Below, one piece after another: positions 1 through 9,628 of a stretch of 64,000 bases of DNA (its first letter is position 1; every line of letters starts with the position of its first letter). Source of the DNA: UBA11358 sp049517655 (GTDB taxonomy: Bacteria; Verrucomicrobiota; Verrucomicrobiia; Limisphaerales; UBA11358); contig JBEKRQ010000002.1 of the NCBI GenBank assembly GCA_049517655.1, positions 248,001 to 312,000 on the forward strand. Direction: 5' to 3'. Position numbers and translations under genes: made by a program. The notes under the pieces were generated by a model. The model saw nothing but the letters and a program-made list of their open reading frames with translations. It made no database searches and had not been told where the DNA came from.

Positions 1-977
1 TCGCGGAGAAAAACGTGTTCCGGCCCGACAGCGGCGTAATCCAGTCCGGCACTGACGCTGTGCGTGAGTTGAATCTGGCCGAACTCATCCTGCAACAGGT
101 AGGAACGCGTGCCCTGCAGGACGCCGAGTGAGCCGCCTTGGAACCGCGCGGCGTGTTTGCCAGCTTTAATGCCTTCGCCACCAGCTTCCACACCAACCAT
201 TTTCACGGATTTGTCTTCGAGGAACGGATAGAACAGTCCCATCGCGTTCGAACCGCCGCCAACGCAGGCGACGAGCAGGTCGGGCAGACGTTTTTCCTTT
301 TCCAAAATCTGCGCCCTCGCTTCATCGCCGATGACGCGCTGGAAATTCCGAACCATGAGCGGATACGGATGCGCGCCATAAACCGTGCCGAGGATGTAAT
401 GCGTGGTGCGGACGTTCGTGACCCAGTCGCGCATGGCTTCGTTGATGGCTTCCTTGAGCGTCTGCTGGCCGGCTTTCACGGGCACGACTTCTGCGCCGAG
501 CATTTTCATGCGATAAACGTTCAGCTCCTGCCGTTTGCAATCCACCGCGCCCATGTAAACAACGCATTTCAGTCCGAACATCGCGGCCACGGTGGCCGTG
601 GCGACACCGTGCTGGCCCGCGCCGGTCTCGGCAATGATGCGGGTCTTGCCCATGCGCCGCGCCAGCAGGATTTGGCCGATGCAATTGTTGATCTTGTGCG
701 CGCCAGTGTGGAGCAGGTCTTCGCGCTTGAGATAAATTTTCGCGCCGCCGAGTTCCTTGGTAAGCCGTTCGGCAAAGTAGAGCGGGGTGGGGCGACCGCA
801 AAATTCCTTCAGGTAATATTCAAACTCGCGCTGGAACGCCGGATCTTTCTGCGCGCGCAGGTATTCGTCCTCCAGCTCCTGTAACGGTTGCATCAGCGTT
901 TCTGGCACAAAACGTCCGCCATACGGACCGAAATGGCCGTGTGCATCCGGAACTTTGGCGCTGGAATTCTTGTTCAT
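1..977 (-). CDS. trpB: Tryptophan synthase beta chain (C-terminal part lies outside the window)
   Basis: This is the PLP enzyme that joins indole and serine to make tryptophan in the cytoplasmic TrpA2B2 complex. Reading left from ATG at 977, 325 codons are visible. They include the N-terminal HGHFGPYGGRFVPETLM, the PLP lysine in HTGAHKINN (Lys95) and the phosphate-binding loop GGGSNA. Family members are close to 400 residues, so roughly the last 75-80 residues are missing only because the window ends. No trpA is visible. trpF and trpD lie at 9 and 33 kb, so the pathway genes are dispersed. Identification is secure. Confidence 0.96.
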   Translation of the reverse strand, partial: MNKNSSAKVPDAHGHFGPYGGRFVPETLMQPLQELEDEYLRAQKDPAFQREFEYYLKEFCGRPTPLYFAERLTKELGGAKIYLKREDLLHTGAHKINNCIGQILLARRMGKTRIIAETGAGQHGVATATVAAMFGLKCVVYMGAVDCKRQELNVYRMKMLGAEVVPVKAGQQTLKEAINEAMRDWVTNVRTTHYILGTVYGAHPYPLMVRNFQRVIGDEARAQILEKEKRLPDLLVACVGGGSNAMGLFYPFLEDKSVKMVGVEAGGEGIKAGKHAARFQGGSLGVLQGTRSYLLQDEFGQIQLTHSVSAGLDYAAVGPEHVFLR

Positions 978-988
978 AGCCCGATTTT

Positions 989-1012
989 CACGCAAAGACA
1001 CAAAGACGGAAA
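989..1012. repeat. Degenerate octamer tandem repeat (CACGAAGA-like)
   Basis: Three imperfect 8-bp units (CACGCAAA, GACACAAA, GACGGAAA) lie just upstream of trpB. Better-preserved units of the same type occur at 15484-15507 and 17307-17330, which suggests one dispersed intergenic family. Confidence 0.5.
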
Positions 1013-1110
1013 GCTAATTTGCAACGACACCTAATTTGAAGAAACTTCCAACTCATTTTGAATTTCACGCTTGGAGAAATCCCAAATCGGAGGAAATTTG
1101 ACTTGGGGAT

Positions 1111-1136
1111 TGCAATTTGTGCTTGCAATTTGTGCT
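1111..1136. repeat. Exact 13-bp tandem duplication
   Basis: The 13-mer TGCAATTTGTGCT is present twice back to back, 28 bp before the start codon of the S53 protease gene. It sits where a promoter or 5' leader would lie. Nothing in the sequence shows what it does. Confidence 0.8.
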
Positions 1137-1163
1137 TGTATAAGCTTTTCTACATAAATTGGC

Positions 1164-4100
1164 ATGTCGTTTAAGTTTGTTGCCAGACGATTATTCGGTG
1201 AACGCTTTGTTGCCATCGCGTGCGCGTTGGTCTTGCTCCCGTTAGCGGCACACGCCCAAAATTCCGGCAGACAGTTTTTGCAGGGTCATGTGCAGCCGGC
1301 AGTGGCGCGTTTGCATTTACAGCCATTGGGCAGGCTTTCAGCCACACAACGGCTGAATCTGGCGATAGGTCTGCCCTTGAGAAATCAACAGGCGCTCGAC
1401 AATCTGCTCCAGCAAATCTACGACCCGGCAAGTTCCAATTACCGTCATTACCTGACGCCGGAACAGTTCACAGAGCAGTTTGGTCCGACTGAGGAGGATT
1501 ATCAGGCGGTTATCACATTCATGGAATCGAAGGGTCTGACAGTAACCTACCGACATCCGAACCGGGTGGTGCTGGACGTGAGCGGGTCGGTGGCGGACAT
1601 AGAGAAGGTGTTTCATGTAAGGATGCAGGTCTACCAGCATCCGACGGAAGCACGGACATTTTACACGCCGGACGTTGAACCTTCACTGGACTTGACCGTT
1701 CCAATTTTGCACATCAGCGGATTGGACAACTTTGCCCTGCCGCGTCCTTTGCATGTTGTTAGACCAATTCCCGACCATCAGGCGACGAGCGTGACACCGA
1801 ATTCCGGTTCCGGGCCGGGCGGCGCTTATATGGGGAATGATTTTCGGGCGGCTTACGCTCCGGGAGTTACGTTGAATGGTTCTGGGCAAATCGTGGGACT
1901 GTTGGAGTTTGACGGTTATTACGCAAATGACATCACAACTTACGAAAACGCAGCCGGGCTGCCTGCCGTCACAGTGGCAAATGTATTATTGGATGGGTTC
2001 AATGGATCCGCGGGCAGCAATAACGTGGAGGTAGCTTTGGACATTGAGATGGCCATCTCAATGGCACCTGGATTGTCCAAAGTGATTGTGTATGAAGCCG
2101 GGCCGACTGGCAATCCGAATGACATTTTGAACCGCATGGTAACAGACAATCAGGCCAAGCAACTTAGTTCCTCTTGGGGATGGTTGCCTTTCGACCCAAC
2201 CACTGACAAGATCTTTCAAGAGTTTGCCGCTCAGGGACAGTCGTTCTTTCAAGCTTCCGGCGACTGGGATGCTTTTATAGGGGCGCCTTGGTCGCCGATG
2301 GATAACCCGTATATCACGCTTGTGGGCGGGACAACTTTGACAATGACCGGCGCAGTAACCACCGCACGCTATTGTCACACGGCGACATTGCTGCCCAATG
2401 GGAAGGTGTTGGTTGCAGGAGGCACACACACGGGGTCGGATGCTATTTCTGACGCGGAACTGTACGATCCAGCCACCGGGATATGGACGAATACCGGTGT
2501 GTTGAACACCTCACGCGGTTATCACACGGCGACATTGCTGCCCAATGGGCAGGTGTTGGTCGCGGGTGGCTACAACGGCGGTTCTCTTTCCAGCGCGGAG
2601 CTATACGATCCGTCCACCGGGAAGTGGACAGCGACCGGCTCGATGACCAGCGGACACGCTGGTCACACGGCGACGTTGCTCCCCAATGGGAAGGTGCTGG
2701 TCGCAGGGGACTTCTATAGCGGGACGAGCGCAGAGCTATACAATCCGGCCACCGGGACATGGACGGCGACCGGCTCGCTGAACACCGGACGCTATGACTA
2801 TGATCAAACGGCACCGTTGCTGCCCAATGGGAAGGTGCTGGTCGCGGGGGGCGTTGGCGGCGGTAACAGTGCGGAGTTATACGATCCAGCCACCGGGACG
2901 TGGACGCTGACCGGTGCAATGAACACCGCACGCTTTAGTCACACAACGATCTTGCTGCCCAATGGGAAGGTGCTGGTCGCGGGGGGCTGGAATAGTGGCC
3001 CTCTTTCCAGTGTGGAACTATACGATCCGGCTACCGGCACCTGGACAACGGCTAACGCAATGAACACCGCATGCTATGGCCGTACAGCTACGTCGCTGCC
3101 AAATGGGCAGGTGCTGGTCGCGGGTGGTTGTAACTATCAGTCTGTTTCCAGCGCGGAGTTGTATAATCCAACCACCGGAACATGGACAACGACCGCCGCG
3201 ATGGCCACCCCACGTTATTTTCACACAGCGACGCCGCTGACCAATGGGCAGGTGTTGGTTGTGGGTGGTTTTGACGGAAGTTACGGAGGTTTTAGTGGCC
3301 GTTCTCTTTCCAGCGCGGAGCTATACGATCCATCCACCGAGAAGTGGACAGCGACCAGTGCGCTGAACGGTGCCAGTGGTTCTTGGGTATCGGAAACCAC
3401 TTGGAATTGGGGCGGTGGAACTGGCACCGGCGGTGGGATCAGCACCAATTATTCAATCCCTAGCTGGCAACAAGACATCAACATGACGGCCAACCACGGT
3501 TCGACCACCATGCGGAACGTTCCGGACGTGGCTCTGACCGCTGATAACGTTTATGTCATCTACAACAACGGCTTCGGCGGAGTCTTCGGCGGCACCAGTT
3601 GCGCAACGCCCCTGTGGGCGGCTTTTACCGCGCTGGTCAATCAACAAGCCGTGGCGGCTGGCAAGCCAACGGTTGGTTTTATCAATCCGGCGGTCTATGC
3701 CATTGGCAAAAGCACGAACTATACTGCGGATTTTCACGATATCACCACCGGCAACAATACAAGTCCCAGCAGCCCCCAAAATTTCTATGCCGTTCCTAGT
3801 TACGACCTCTGCACCGGATGGGGCACGCCCGCTGGGCAAAATTTAATTAACGATTTGGCCGAGTTGTGCGATTGGCTGATCATCACGCCGACAACAGGCT
3901 TCACTTCCATCGGTGGGATTGGTGGACCGTTCACTATCACTTCGCAAAGCTTGTCGTTGACTAACGCGGGAACAAATTTACTGACTTGGACTCTGGTCAA
4001 CACATCCCTTTGGCTCAATGCCTCGTCCAGCGGCGGCACACTGACGCCTGGTGGACCGGCAACCACCGTGACCGTGAGTCTAAACTCGGCAGCCAGTAAT

Positions 4101-5909
4101 CTGCTGGTGGGGACATACAACGCAACGGTGTGGTTCACCAATCTAAACAACGGTATCGGGCAAGGTCGCCAGTTCAGTTTGTTGGTGATCAGCCCGCCAA
4201 TAATTACGATACAACCGACCAATCAAGCGGTGCTAAAAGGGGCGACGGCGACATTCGCGGTGGAAGCCACTGGCGATTTGCCGTTGTATTACCAGTGGCG
4301 GGATAACGGAACAAACCTGACCGATGGAGGTAATATTTCCGGTTCGACGACCACTAATCTGATCATCAGCAGTGTGTCTTCAGCGAATGTGGGAACTTAC
4401 AGTGTCATCGTGAGCAACGTTGCCGGTATAGTGACTAGTTCCAATGCCGTGCTGACAGTGAATCCGCCGCCGCCCTGCGCGCCGGTGTCTTCCGGGATGG
4501 TCAGTTGGTGGCCTGGGGAAGGCAATGCCAATGACATTGTGGACACCAACAACGGGACGCTGGTAGGTGGCGTGAGCTATGTCGCCGGCGAAGTGGGCCA
4601 GGCGTTCTTGTTCGACGGAACGAGTGGCTGCGTTTCCATCCCTGATTCGCCTTCACTGGACTCATTTACCACAAGCATGACCATTGAGCTGTGGATGAAG
4701 GCCGGCCAGACGAACGTCAATGCGGATTGGAAGGGACTTGTCACCAAGGGGAATTCCTCCTGGCGACTGATGGCTACGACTTTTGCCAAAACAGTTTATG
4801 TGGCTTTCTCCGGTGTTAGCCCCCCGGACTTGTCTGGCACACGGAATGTCAACGATGGCCAGTGGCATCATGTGGCTGCCGTTTACGATGGAACTAACAT
4901 GTTCCTCTATGTGGACGGCACGCTGGATGTTTCGCAGCCGGCCACGGGTTTGATTGCCCAAGACACCGATCCCATGTGCATTGGAGCAGACTCGAAGGCA
5001 TATGTTCCCAGTTGTGGTTGTGCTGAACTGGGGTATTTCTTCAACGGGTTGGTTGACGAGGCGTCCATCTACAATCTGGCGCTGACGGCCTCGGAAATTC
5101 AGGCCATATACGCGGCAGGCAGCGGGGGTAAATGCTATACGCCCACTGCGCCGGTGATCGTAACACAGCCGACGAACCAGACCGTGGCGGTGGGCGGCAC
5201 GGCAACATTCACGGTGGTAGCCGGCGGCACACCGTCGCCGGGGTATCAATGGAATTTCAACGGGACGAATATCGATGCAGCGACGAATGCGACGCTGACG
5301 CTGACTAACGTGCAGTTCAGCCAGGCGGGCAATTATGCGGTGCTGGTGACGAACCTGCTTGGTTCGGTGCTCAGTTCTAATGCGGTGCTGACGGTGACGC
5401 TGGATCATTTCGCCTGGAACCCCATACCGTCGCCGCGGTTCGTCAATACGCCGTTTTCCGTCATCATCCAGGCGCAGGACATGACCAATGGCCTGTTCAC
5501 CAACTTTACCGGCCCCGCCATTTTGGGAACAACCAATGGCGTCGCCGTCACCCCGCCGGTTTCCGGCAGTTTTGTTCAAGGGGTATGGACCGGCACGGTG
5601 GTGATTTCGCAGACGGCTTCGAATTTGGTGTTGCGAGCTGACGACGGGCTCGGGCACTTCGGCTTGGCCAACCCGATCAATGTCATCAATCTGCCTAATC
5701 TGGGGATGATGCATTCCGGCAATATTGCCTTGTTCATGTGGCCGGTCGGCTACTCGGGATTCGTGCTGGAGACTTCGGGCAACTTGTCGCCGCCAGCCAC
5801 ATGGGTAGTGGTGCCCGATGTTCCAATCCAGATTGGCGATCAATACCTGCTGCCGCTGGAAATGAGCGGGACCAATGGTTTCTATCGCCTGTGGTTCACC
5901 GGCCCTTAA
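1164..5909 (+). CDS. Secreted S53 (sedolisin/kumamolisin) protease with nested kelch propeller, Ig-like and LamG-like domains
   Basis: This is a secreted serine-carboxyl peptidase of 1581 residues. Residues 1-31 are a signal peptide ending AHA-Q. About 40-190 is the pro-kumamolisin activation domain. The S53 triad is visible as Glu289 and Asp293 (EVALDIEMA), the oxyanion Asp367 (ASGDWDAF) and Ser812 (FGGTSCATP). Between VGGTTLTM and GSWVSETTWNWG, two elements normally adjacent in S53 enzymes, residues about 393-735 form seven kelch motifs (TATLLPNGKVLVAGG...SAELYDP). After the catalytic domain come a BACON-like module, an Ig-like module, a LamG/concanavalin-like domain, a second Ig-like module, and a C-terminal domain ending FYRLWF that is typical of Verrucomicrobia surface proteins. 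The ATG at 1164 is chosen because the signal peptide follows directly. Probably an extracellular or surface hydrolase. Confidence 0.9.
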   Translation: MSFKFVARRLFGERFVAIACALVLLPLAAHAQNSGRQFLQGHVQPAVARLHLQPLGRLSATQRLNLAIGLPLRNQQALDNLLQQIYDPASSNYRHYLTPEQFTEQFGPTEEDYQAVITFMESKGLTVTYRHPNRVVLDVSGSVADIEKVFHVRMQVYQHPTEARTFYTPDVEPSLDLTVPILHISGLDNFALPRPLHVVRPIPDHQATSVTPNSGSGPGGAYMGNDFRAAYAPGVTLNGSGQIVGLLEFDGYYANDITTYENAAGLPAVTVANVLLDGFNGSAGSNNVEVALDIEMAISMAPGLSKVIVYEAGPTGNPNDILNRMVTDNQAKQLSSSWGWLPFDPTTDKIFQEFAAQGQSFFQASGDWDAFIGAPWSPMDNPYITLVGGTTLTMTGAVTTARYCHTATLLPNGKVLVAGGTHTGSDAISDAELYDPATGIWTNTGVLNTSRGYHTATLLPNGQVLVAGGYNGGSLSSAELYDPSTGKWTATGSMTSGHAGHTATLLPNGKVLVAGDFYSGTSAELYNPATGTWTATGSLNTGRYDYDQTAPLLPNGKVLVAGGVGGGNSAELYDPATGTWTLTGAMNTARFSHTTILLPNGKVLVAGGWNSGPLSSVELYDPATGTWTTANAMNTACYGRTATSLPNGQVLVAGGCNYQSVSSAELYNPTTGTWTTTAAMATPRYFHTATPLTNGQVLVVGGFDGSYGGFSGRSLSSAELYDPSTEKWTATSALNGASGSWVSETTWNWGGGTGTGGGISTNYSIPSWQQDINMTANHGSTTMRNVPDVALTADNVYVIYNNGFGGVFGGTSCATPLWAAFTALVNQQAVAAGKPTVGFINPAVYAIGKSTNYTADFHDITTGNNTSPSSPQNFYAVPSYDLCTGWGTPAGQNLINDLAELCDWLIITPTTGFTSIGGIGGPFTITSQSLSLTNAGTNLLTWTLVNTSLWLNASSSGGTLTPGGPATTVTVSLNSAASNLLVGTYNATVWFTNLNNGIGQGRQFSLLVISPPIITIQPTNQAVLKGATATFAVEATGDLPLYYQWRDNGTNLTDGGNISGSTTTNLIISSVSSANVGTYSVIVSNVAGIVTSSNAVLTVNPPPPCAPVSSGMVSWWPGEGNANDIVDTNNGTLVGGVSYVAGEVGQAFLFDGTSGCVSIPDSPSLDSFTTSMTIELWMKAGQTNVNADWKGLVTKGNSSWRLMATTFAKTVYVAFSGVSPPDLSGTRNVNDGQWHHVAAVYDGTNMFLYVDGTLDVSQPATGLIAQDTDPMCIGADSKAYVPSCGCAELGYFFNGLVDEASIYNLALTASEIQAIYAAGSGGKCYTPTAPVIVTQPTNQTVAVGGTATFTVVAGGTPSPGYQWNFNGTNIDAATNATLTLTNVQFSQAGNYAVLVTNLLGSVLSSNAVLTVTLDHFAWNPIPSPRFVNTPFSVIIQAQDMTNGLFTNFTGPAILGTTNGVAVTPPVSGSFVQGVWTGTVVISQTASNLVLRADDGLGHFGLANPINVINLPNLGMMHSGNIALFMWPVGYSGFVLETSGNLSPPATWVVVPDVPIQIGDQYLLPLEMSGTNGFYRLWFTGP

Positions 5910-6008
5910 ACACACAGTCGGGAATCAAGGAATTGACGAAGCGGGGCAATCTGTCAGCGTTGCCAGGACGGAGTTGCTTTGCTGCGAGAGCAACAATCCT
6001 GATGCCAC

Positions 6009-7412
6009 TTAACTTGCCTTCACCTGCGCGATGAGCGCCTGCAGCGAAGCCTTGGCATCGCCGAAAAGCATCCGGGTGTTGTCCTTGTAAAAGAGGTTGT
6101 TTTCGATGCCGGCAAAACCCGCGGCCATGGAGCGTTTCATCACGATGACGGTCTTGGCGCGGTCGGCTTCAATGATGGGCATGCCGTAGATCGGGCTGCT
6201 CTTGTCCTCGCGCGCGGCGGGATTGACGACGTCGTTGGCGCCAATGACGAGGCACACATCCACACGGTCCATTGTGGGATTGATGGCTTCCATTTCGCAA
6301 AGCTGGTCGTAAGGGACGTTGGCTTCGGCGAGCAAAACGTTCATGTGACCGGGCATGCGGCCGGCGACGGGATGAATGGCGAAGCGGACTTCGACGCCGC
6401 GTTTGCCGAGTTCATCGGCGAGCTCGCGCACCTGATGTTGCGCCTGCGCAACTGCCATGCCGTAACCAGGCACGATGACGACCTGTTGGGCGTTACCGAG
6501 GAGCAGGGCGGCTTCGTCGGCCTGAATCGGCTTGACGGTGCCTCCGCCAACATGAGCAGCACCAGCGCCGCTGGACGAGGTGGTTGAGCCAAACGCGCCG
6601 AACAAAACATTTGTGACCGGACGGTTCATGGCTTTGCACATGAGCAGCGTCAGCAATGTGCCGGAGGAACCTACGAGCGTTCCGGCGACGATCATGGAAA
6701 TGTTGTTGATGGTGAATCCGTCCGCGGCGACCGCGAGGCCGGTGAACGAGTTCAACAGCGAGATGACCACCGGCATGTCCGCGCCGCCGATGGGCATGAC
6801 CATTGCCACACCGAAAACGAGCGCGAGTGAGAACATCACGATGAACGCCGTGGTGTTGGTCGTCGCCCAGCCGGTGAGATAAACGCACAGGCCGAGGATG
6901 ACGGCGAGAACTAGGCCGTTGAGAATGTTTTGTCCGGGGAACGTGCGCGGTTTTTCGAGGTAACCCTGCAACTTGGAGAACGCGACAAGGCTGCCGGAAA
7001 ACGACAGCGAACCAATTAATGTGGCGAACAGCATTGTGACAGTGAAGAACGTCGTGGTGCCTTCGGGGCTGTTTGCGCGCCGTAAAAATTCCAGGCTTGC
7101 GACCAAAGCCGCCGCACCACCACCCACGCCGTTGAACAGCGCCACCATCTGCGGCATCGCCGTCATCTTCACCGAATATGCGCCGATGGCGCCGATGATA
7201 AGGCCGGTCACAATGCCGACGACCATGAGAGTGCAGTTCAGATTCCAGCTCTGAAGTTTCATCAACGGAATCGTGGCAAAAAACGCGACGAGCATTCCAG
7301 CAGCGGCAACCAAATTGCCGTATCGCGCGGTTTTGGGCGAACTCAACAGCTTGATGCCGAGGATGAACAAAACTGCAACTGCAATAAATATGATGGCGAT
7401 GAACGAGCTCAT
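6009..7412 (-). CDS. pntB: NAD(P) transhydrogenase subunit beta
   Basis: This is the membrane and NADP(H)-binding subunit of the proton-translocating transhydrogenase, which moves hydride between NADH and NADP+ at the cost of the proton gradient. The first ~270 of 467 residues are hydrophobic helices (domain II). The C-terminal domain III carries the NADP-binding signature VVIVPGYGMAVAQAQ, then HPVAGRMPGHMNVLL and VIGANDVVNPAA. It is the last gene of a three-gene operon, and its ATG overlaps the stop of the preceding gene by 4 nt. Length and motifs are normal for the family. Confidence 0.97.
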   Translation of the reverse strand: MSSFIAIIFIAVAVLFILGIKLLSSPKTARYGNLVAAAGMLVAFFATIPLMKLQSWNLNCTLMVVGIVTGLIIGAIGAYSVKMTAMPQMVALFNGVGGGAAALVASLEFLRRANSPEGTTTFFTVTMLFATLIGSLSFSGSLVAFSKLQGYLEKPRTFPGQNILNGLVLAVILGLCVYLTGWATTNTTAFIVMFSLALVFGVAMVMPIGGADMPVVISLLNSFTGLAVAADGFTINNISMIVAGTLVGSSGTLLTLLMCKAMNRPVTNVLFGAFGSTTSSSGAGAAHVGGGTVKPIQADEAALLLGNAQQVVIVPGYGMAVAQAQHQVRELADELGKRGVEVRFAIHPVAGRMPGHMNVLLAEANVPYDQLCEMEAINPTMDRVDVCLVIGANDVVNPAAREDKSSPIYGMPIIEADRAKTVIVMKRSMAAGFAGIENNLFYKDNTRMLFGDAKASLQALIAQVKAS

Positions 7413-7690
7413 TTTTTCTTCTTGAACATTTGCAGCATGCGGTCGGTGACCATGAACCCGCCGAACACATTGGCCGAACCGAAAACGACAGCGATGAAGC
7501 CGAGCGCGATGGTCAGGGGGCTGTCCGCGCTGGCGAGCACCAGCATGCCGCCCAGCAAAATGATGCCGTGAATGGCGTTGGTGCCGGACATCAGCGGCGT
7601 GTGCAACATCGAGGGCACTCTGGAAATCAATTCAAACCCGAGAAAAATCGAGAGGACAAAGATGAAAAATACCAGAATTTCAGTGCTCAT
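7409..7690 (-). CDS. pntAB: NAD(P) transhydrogenase subunit alpha, part 2 (membrane part)
   Basis: This is the small membrane piece of a split alpha subunit, about 93 residues with three hydrophobic helices. It includes FLGFELISRVPSMLHTPLMSGTNAIHG, given here as positions about 15-42, which is diagnostic of the PntA C-terminal domain. The ATG at 7690 (MSTEILVFF) is preferred over an upstream in-frame start because it lies just after the stop of pntAA and begins at the first helix. It overlaps pntB by 4 nt, which implies translational coupling. Confidence 0.93.
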   Translation of the reverse strand: MSTEILVFFIFVLSIFLGFELISRVPSMLHTPLMSGTNAIHGIILLGGMLVLASADSPLTIALGFIAVVFGSANVFGGFMVTDRMLQMFKKKK

Positions 7691-7694
7691 AAAC

Positions 7695-8834
7695 TCAACC
7701 GGGTTTGGCCGCGCCCGCCAGCTTTTCATTTACGATTTTGCCGCCGTGCGTCACAAGACAGCCCTTGATGATTTCATCGTCGAGCTTGAGGACGAAATTT
7801 TTATTCTGCTTGTCCCAAAATTCCTCGACCAAATTCTCCAAGTTCGCCGAATAAACCTGGCTGGCATGGAGCGGCACGCGCCCCGGCAAATTGGCGATGC
7901 CGACGATTTTCACCCCGTTGTGGTCGGCCACCTTGTCCAAGATCGCGCCTTCGACGTTGCCGCCGTTCTCAATCGCCAGATCCACAACCACACTGCCGGG
8001 CTTCATCGCGTTGAGCATTTCAGCGGTGACGAGAATCGGCGCGCGGCGGCCAAACACCTGCGCGGCGGTGATGACGACGTCGGAGTCGCCGCAAACTTTT
8101 TTCATCGCGTCCCGCTGTTTCTGGATTTGTTCCTCGGTCAGCGCCTTGGCATAGCCGTCCTTCGTCTGGCCGGTTTCGCCAATATCAATCTTGAGAAATT
8201 GCGCGCCGAGCGATTTGACCTGTTCTTCCACAACGGGGCGCGTGTCGTAGGCGGTGACTTTTGCGCCAAGCCGTTTGGCAGTCGCAATCGCCTGCAAACC
8301 GGCGACGCCGACGCCGATAATGAATACTTTCGCCGGCAGAATCGTGCCCGCCGCCGTCGTCATCATCGGGAAAATTTTGTTGGAATAGCGCGCGGAGAGG
8401 ATGACTGCCTCGTAGCCGCCAAGGTTCGCCTGCGACGACAGCACGTCCATCTTCTGCGCGCGGGTCGTGCGCGGAATCAGTTCCATGCTGATGGCGCTCA
8501 CGCCGCGCTCGGCCAGTTTTTGAATCAATTCCTTCTCGTTGAATGGGTCCAGCAGGCTCGCGTGAATGCAGCCGGATTTCAGCAGCGCAATTTCCTCGAC
8601 CGGCGGTTTGCGCACACGCAAAACCATGTCGGCGGAGTTGAGCAAGGCTTTGCGGTCGGCGGTGATCGTCGCGCCGGCGGCAGTGTAGGCGGCGTCGGCA
8701 AATCCCGCCCTCAGCCCAAGGCCTGCTTCGACTTCCACTTGCGCGCCGAGCTTGACCAGCTTGGCCGCGCTGTCCGGCGTCAATGGCGTTCTCGTTTCGC
8801 CCGGATGCGTTTCTTTGGGAACGGCAATCTTCAT
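7695..8834 (-). CDS. pntAA: NAD(P) transhydrogenase subunit alpha, part 1 (NAD-binding)
   Basis: This is the soluble domain I of the transhydrogenase, related to alanine dehydrogenase. It binds NAD(H) on the cytoplasmic face. It starts MKIAVPKETHPGETRTPLTP, the usual opening of the Ala-DH/PNT family. It contains the RxxRAQKMDVLSSQANLGGYEAV region, whose conserved core is at residues 125-145, and the Rossmann loop VIGVGVAGLQAIATAKRLGA. At 379 residues it is the normal length for a split alpha subunit. It is the first gene of the pntAA-pntAB-pntB operon, with 4 nt between it and pntAB. Confidence 0.96.
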   Translation of the reverse strand: MKIAVPKETHPGETRTPLTPDSAAKLVKLGAQVEVEAGLGLRAGFADAAYTAAGATITADRKALLNSADMVLRVRKPPVEEIALLKSGCIHASLLDPFNEKELIQKLAERGVSAISMELIPRTTRAQKMDVLSSQANLGGYEAVILSARYSNKIFPMMTTAAGTILPAKVFIIGVGVAGLQAIATAKRLGAKVTAYDTRPVVEEQVKSLGAQFLKIDIGETGQTKDGYAKALTEEQIQKQRDAMKKVCGDSDVVITAAQVFGRRAPILVTAEMLNAMKPGSVVVDLAIENGGNVEGAILDKVADHNGVKIVGIANLPGRVPLHASQVYSANLENLVEEFWDKQNKNFVLKLDDEIIKGCLVTHGGKIVNEKLAGAAKPG

Positions 8835-8944
8835 TTCTCGAAAAAAGTGGCGCGCACACTATCACATTCCCTTCCTAGCGGTAACTCAAATGTTGCCATT
8901 TTCTGTGCGTCTATTGCGGGCTTAATCAGCCACCCTTTTCAACG

Positions 8945-9568
8945 TCAACCGGCGGCGGTTTTGGCGGCATGGATGAACGCGCGCATTTTCGCGTGATCTT
9001 TTTTCCCCGGCGAAGATTCCACGCCGCTCGAAACATCCACGCCAAACGGCCTCACCTTTTGGATGGCTTCAGCGACATTTTCCGGCGTCAAACCGCCGGC
9101 GAGAAAAATCGGCCGGCCCGTTTTTTGTGCCTCGACGGCCAAATCCCAGTTAAAAACCCCGCCGGTGCCTCCGAGGGTGTCGGATGAATAAGCGTCCAGC
9201 AGCCATGCGTCGGTTTTGTATTTCGGCAACTCCTTCAGCGACCCGGTGTCGCGAATCCGAAAAGCCTTCATGCTCATCAAATCGAATTGCGTGCAAAATT
9301 CCGGCGGCTCGTCTCCGTGGAATTGGAGCAGGCTCAAACCGCATTCGCCGATGGCACGCACAATCTCTTCCTTCGGGGCGTTGACAAAAACCCCGATGCG
9401 CAGGATGAATGGCGGCAATTGTTTTGAAATTTCGGCGGCGGTTTCTATTGAAATGAATCGCGGGCTTTTTTCGTAAAACACAAAGCCCAGCGCGTCCGCA
9501 CCCGCCTCGACGGCAACCTGCGCGTCAGTGAGGTTCGTGATGCCGCAAATTTTCACCCGCGTGCTCAT
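8945..9568 (-). CDS. trpF: Phosphoribosylanthranilate isomerase
   Basis: This catalyses the third step of tryptophan synthesis, the Amadori isomerisation of phosphoribosylanthranilate to CdRP. It is a 207-residue TIM barrel beginning VKICGITNLTDAQVAVEAGADALGF. The catalytic Cys is in KICGI and the catalytic Asp in LLDAYS. The phosphate-binding end is FLAGGLTPENV and GVDVSSGVE. It stands alone between the pnt operon and feoB and is not clustered with other trp genes. A small inverted repeat (CGCTTTC...GAAAGCG) lies immediately before its start codon. Identification is firm. Confidence 0.96.
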   Translation of the reverse strand: MSTRVKICGITNLTDAQVAVEAGADALGFVFYEKSPRFISIETAAEISKQLPPFILRIGVFVNAPKEEIVRAIGECGLSLLQFHGDEPPEFCTQFDLMSMKAFRIRDTGSLKELPKYKTDAWLLDAYSSDTLGGTGGVFNWDLAVEAQKTGRPIFLAGGLTPENVAEAIQKVRPFGVDVSSGVESSPGKKDHAKMRAFIHAAKTAAG

Positions 9569-9628
9569 GCCTCCGCTTTCTCTAAACCGAAAGCGCCGCG
9601 GACGCGAACTTTTTCAACCTCCGCGAGA

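Noticed and set aside
4662..5915. Long minus-strand open frame of 417 codons inside the S53 protease gene
   Set aside because: It is the shadow of the coding frame of a repetitive, GC-rich gene. The translation is basic and low-complexity with no domain, while the plus frame carries clear domains.
7572..8996. Plus-strand 474-codon open frame across the pntAA gene
   Set aside because: Antisense shadow of pntAA, whose motifs are unambiguous on the minus strand.
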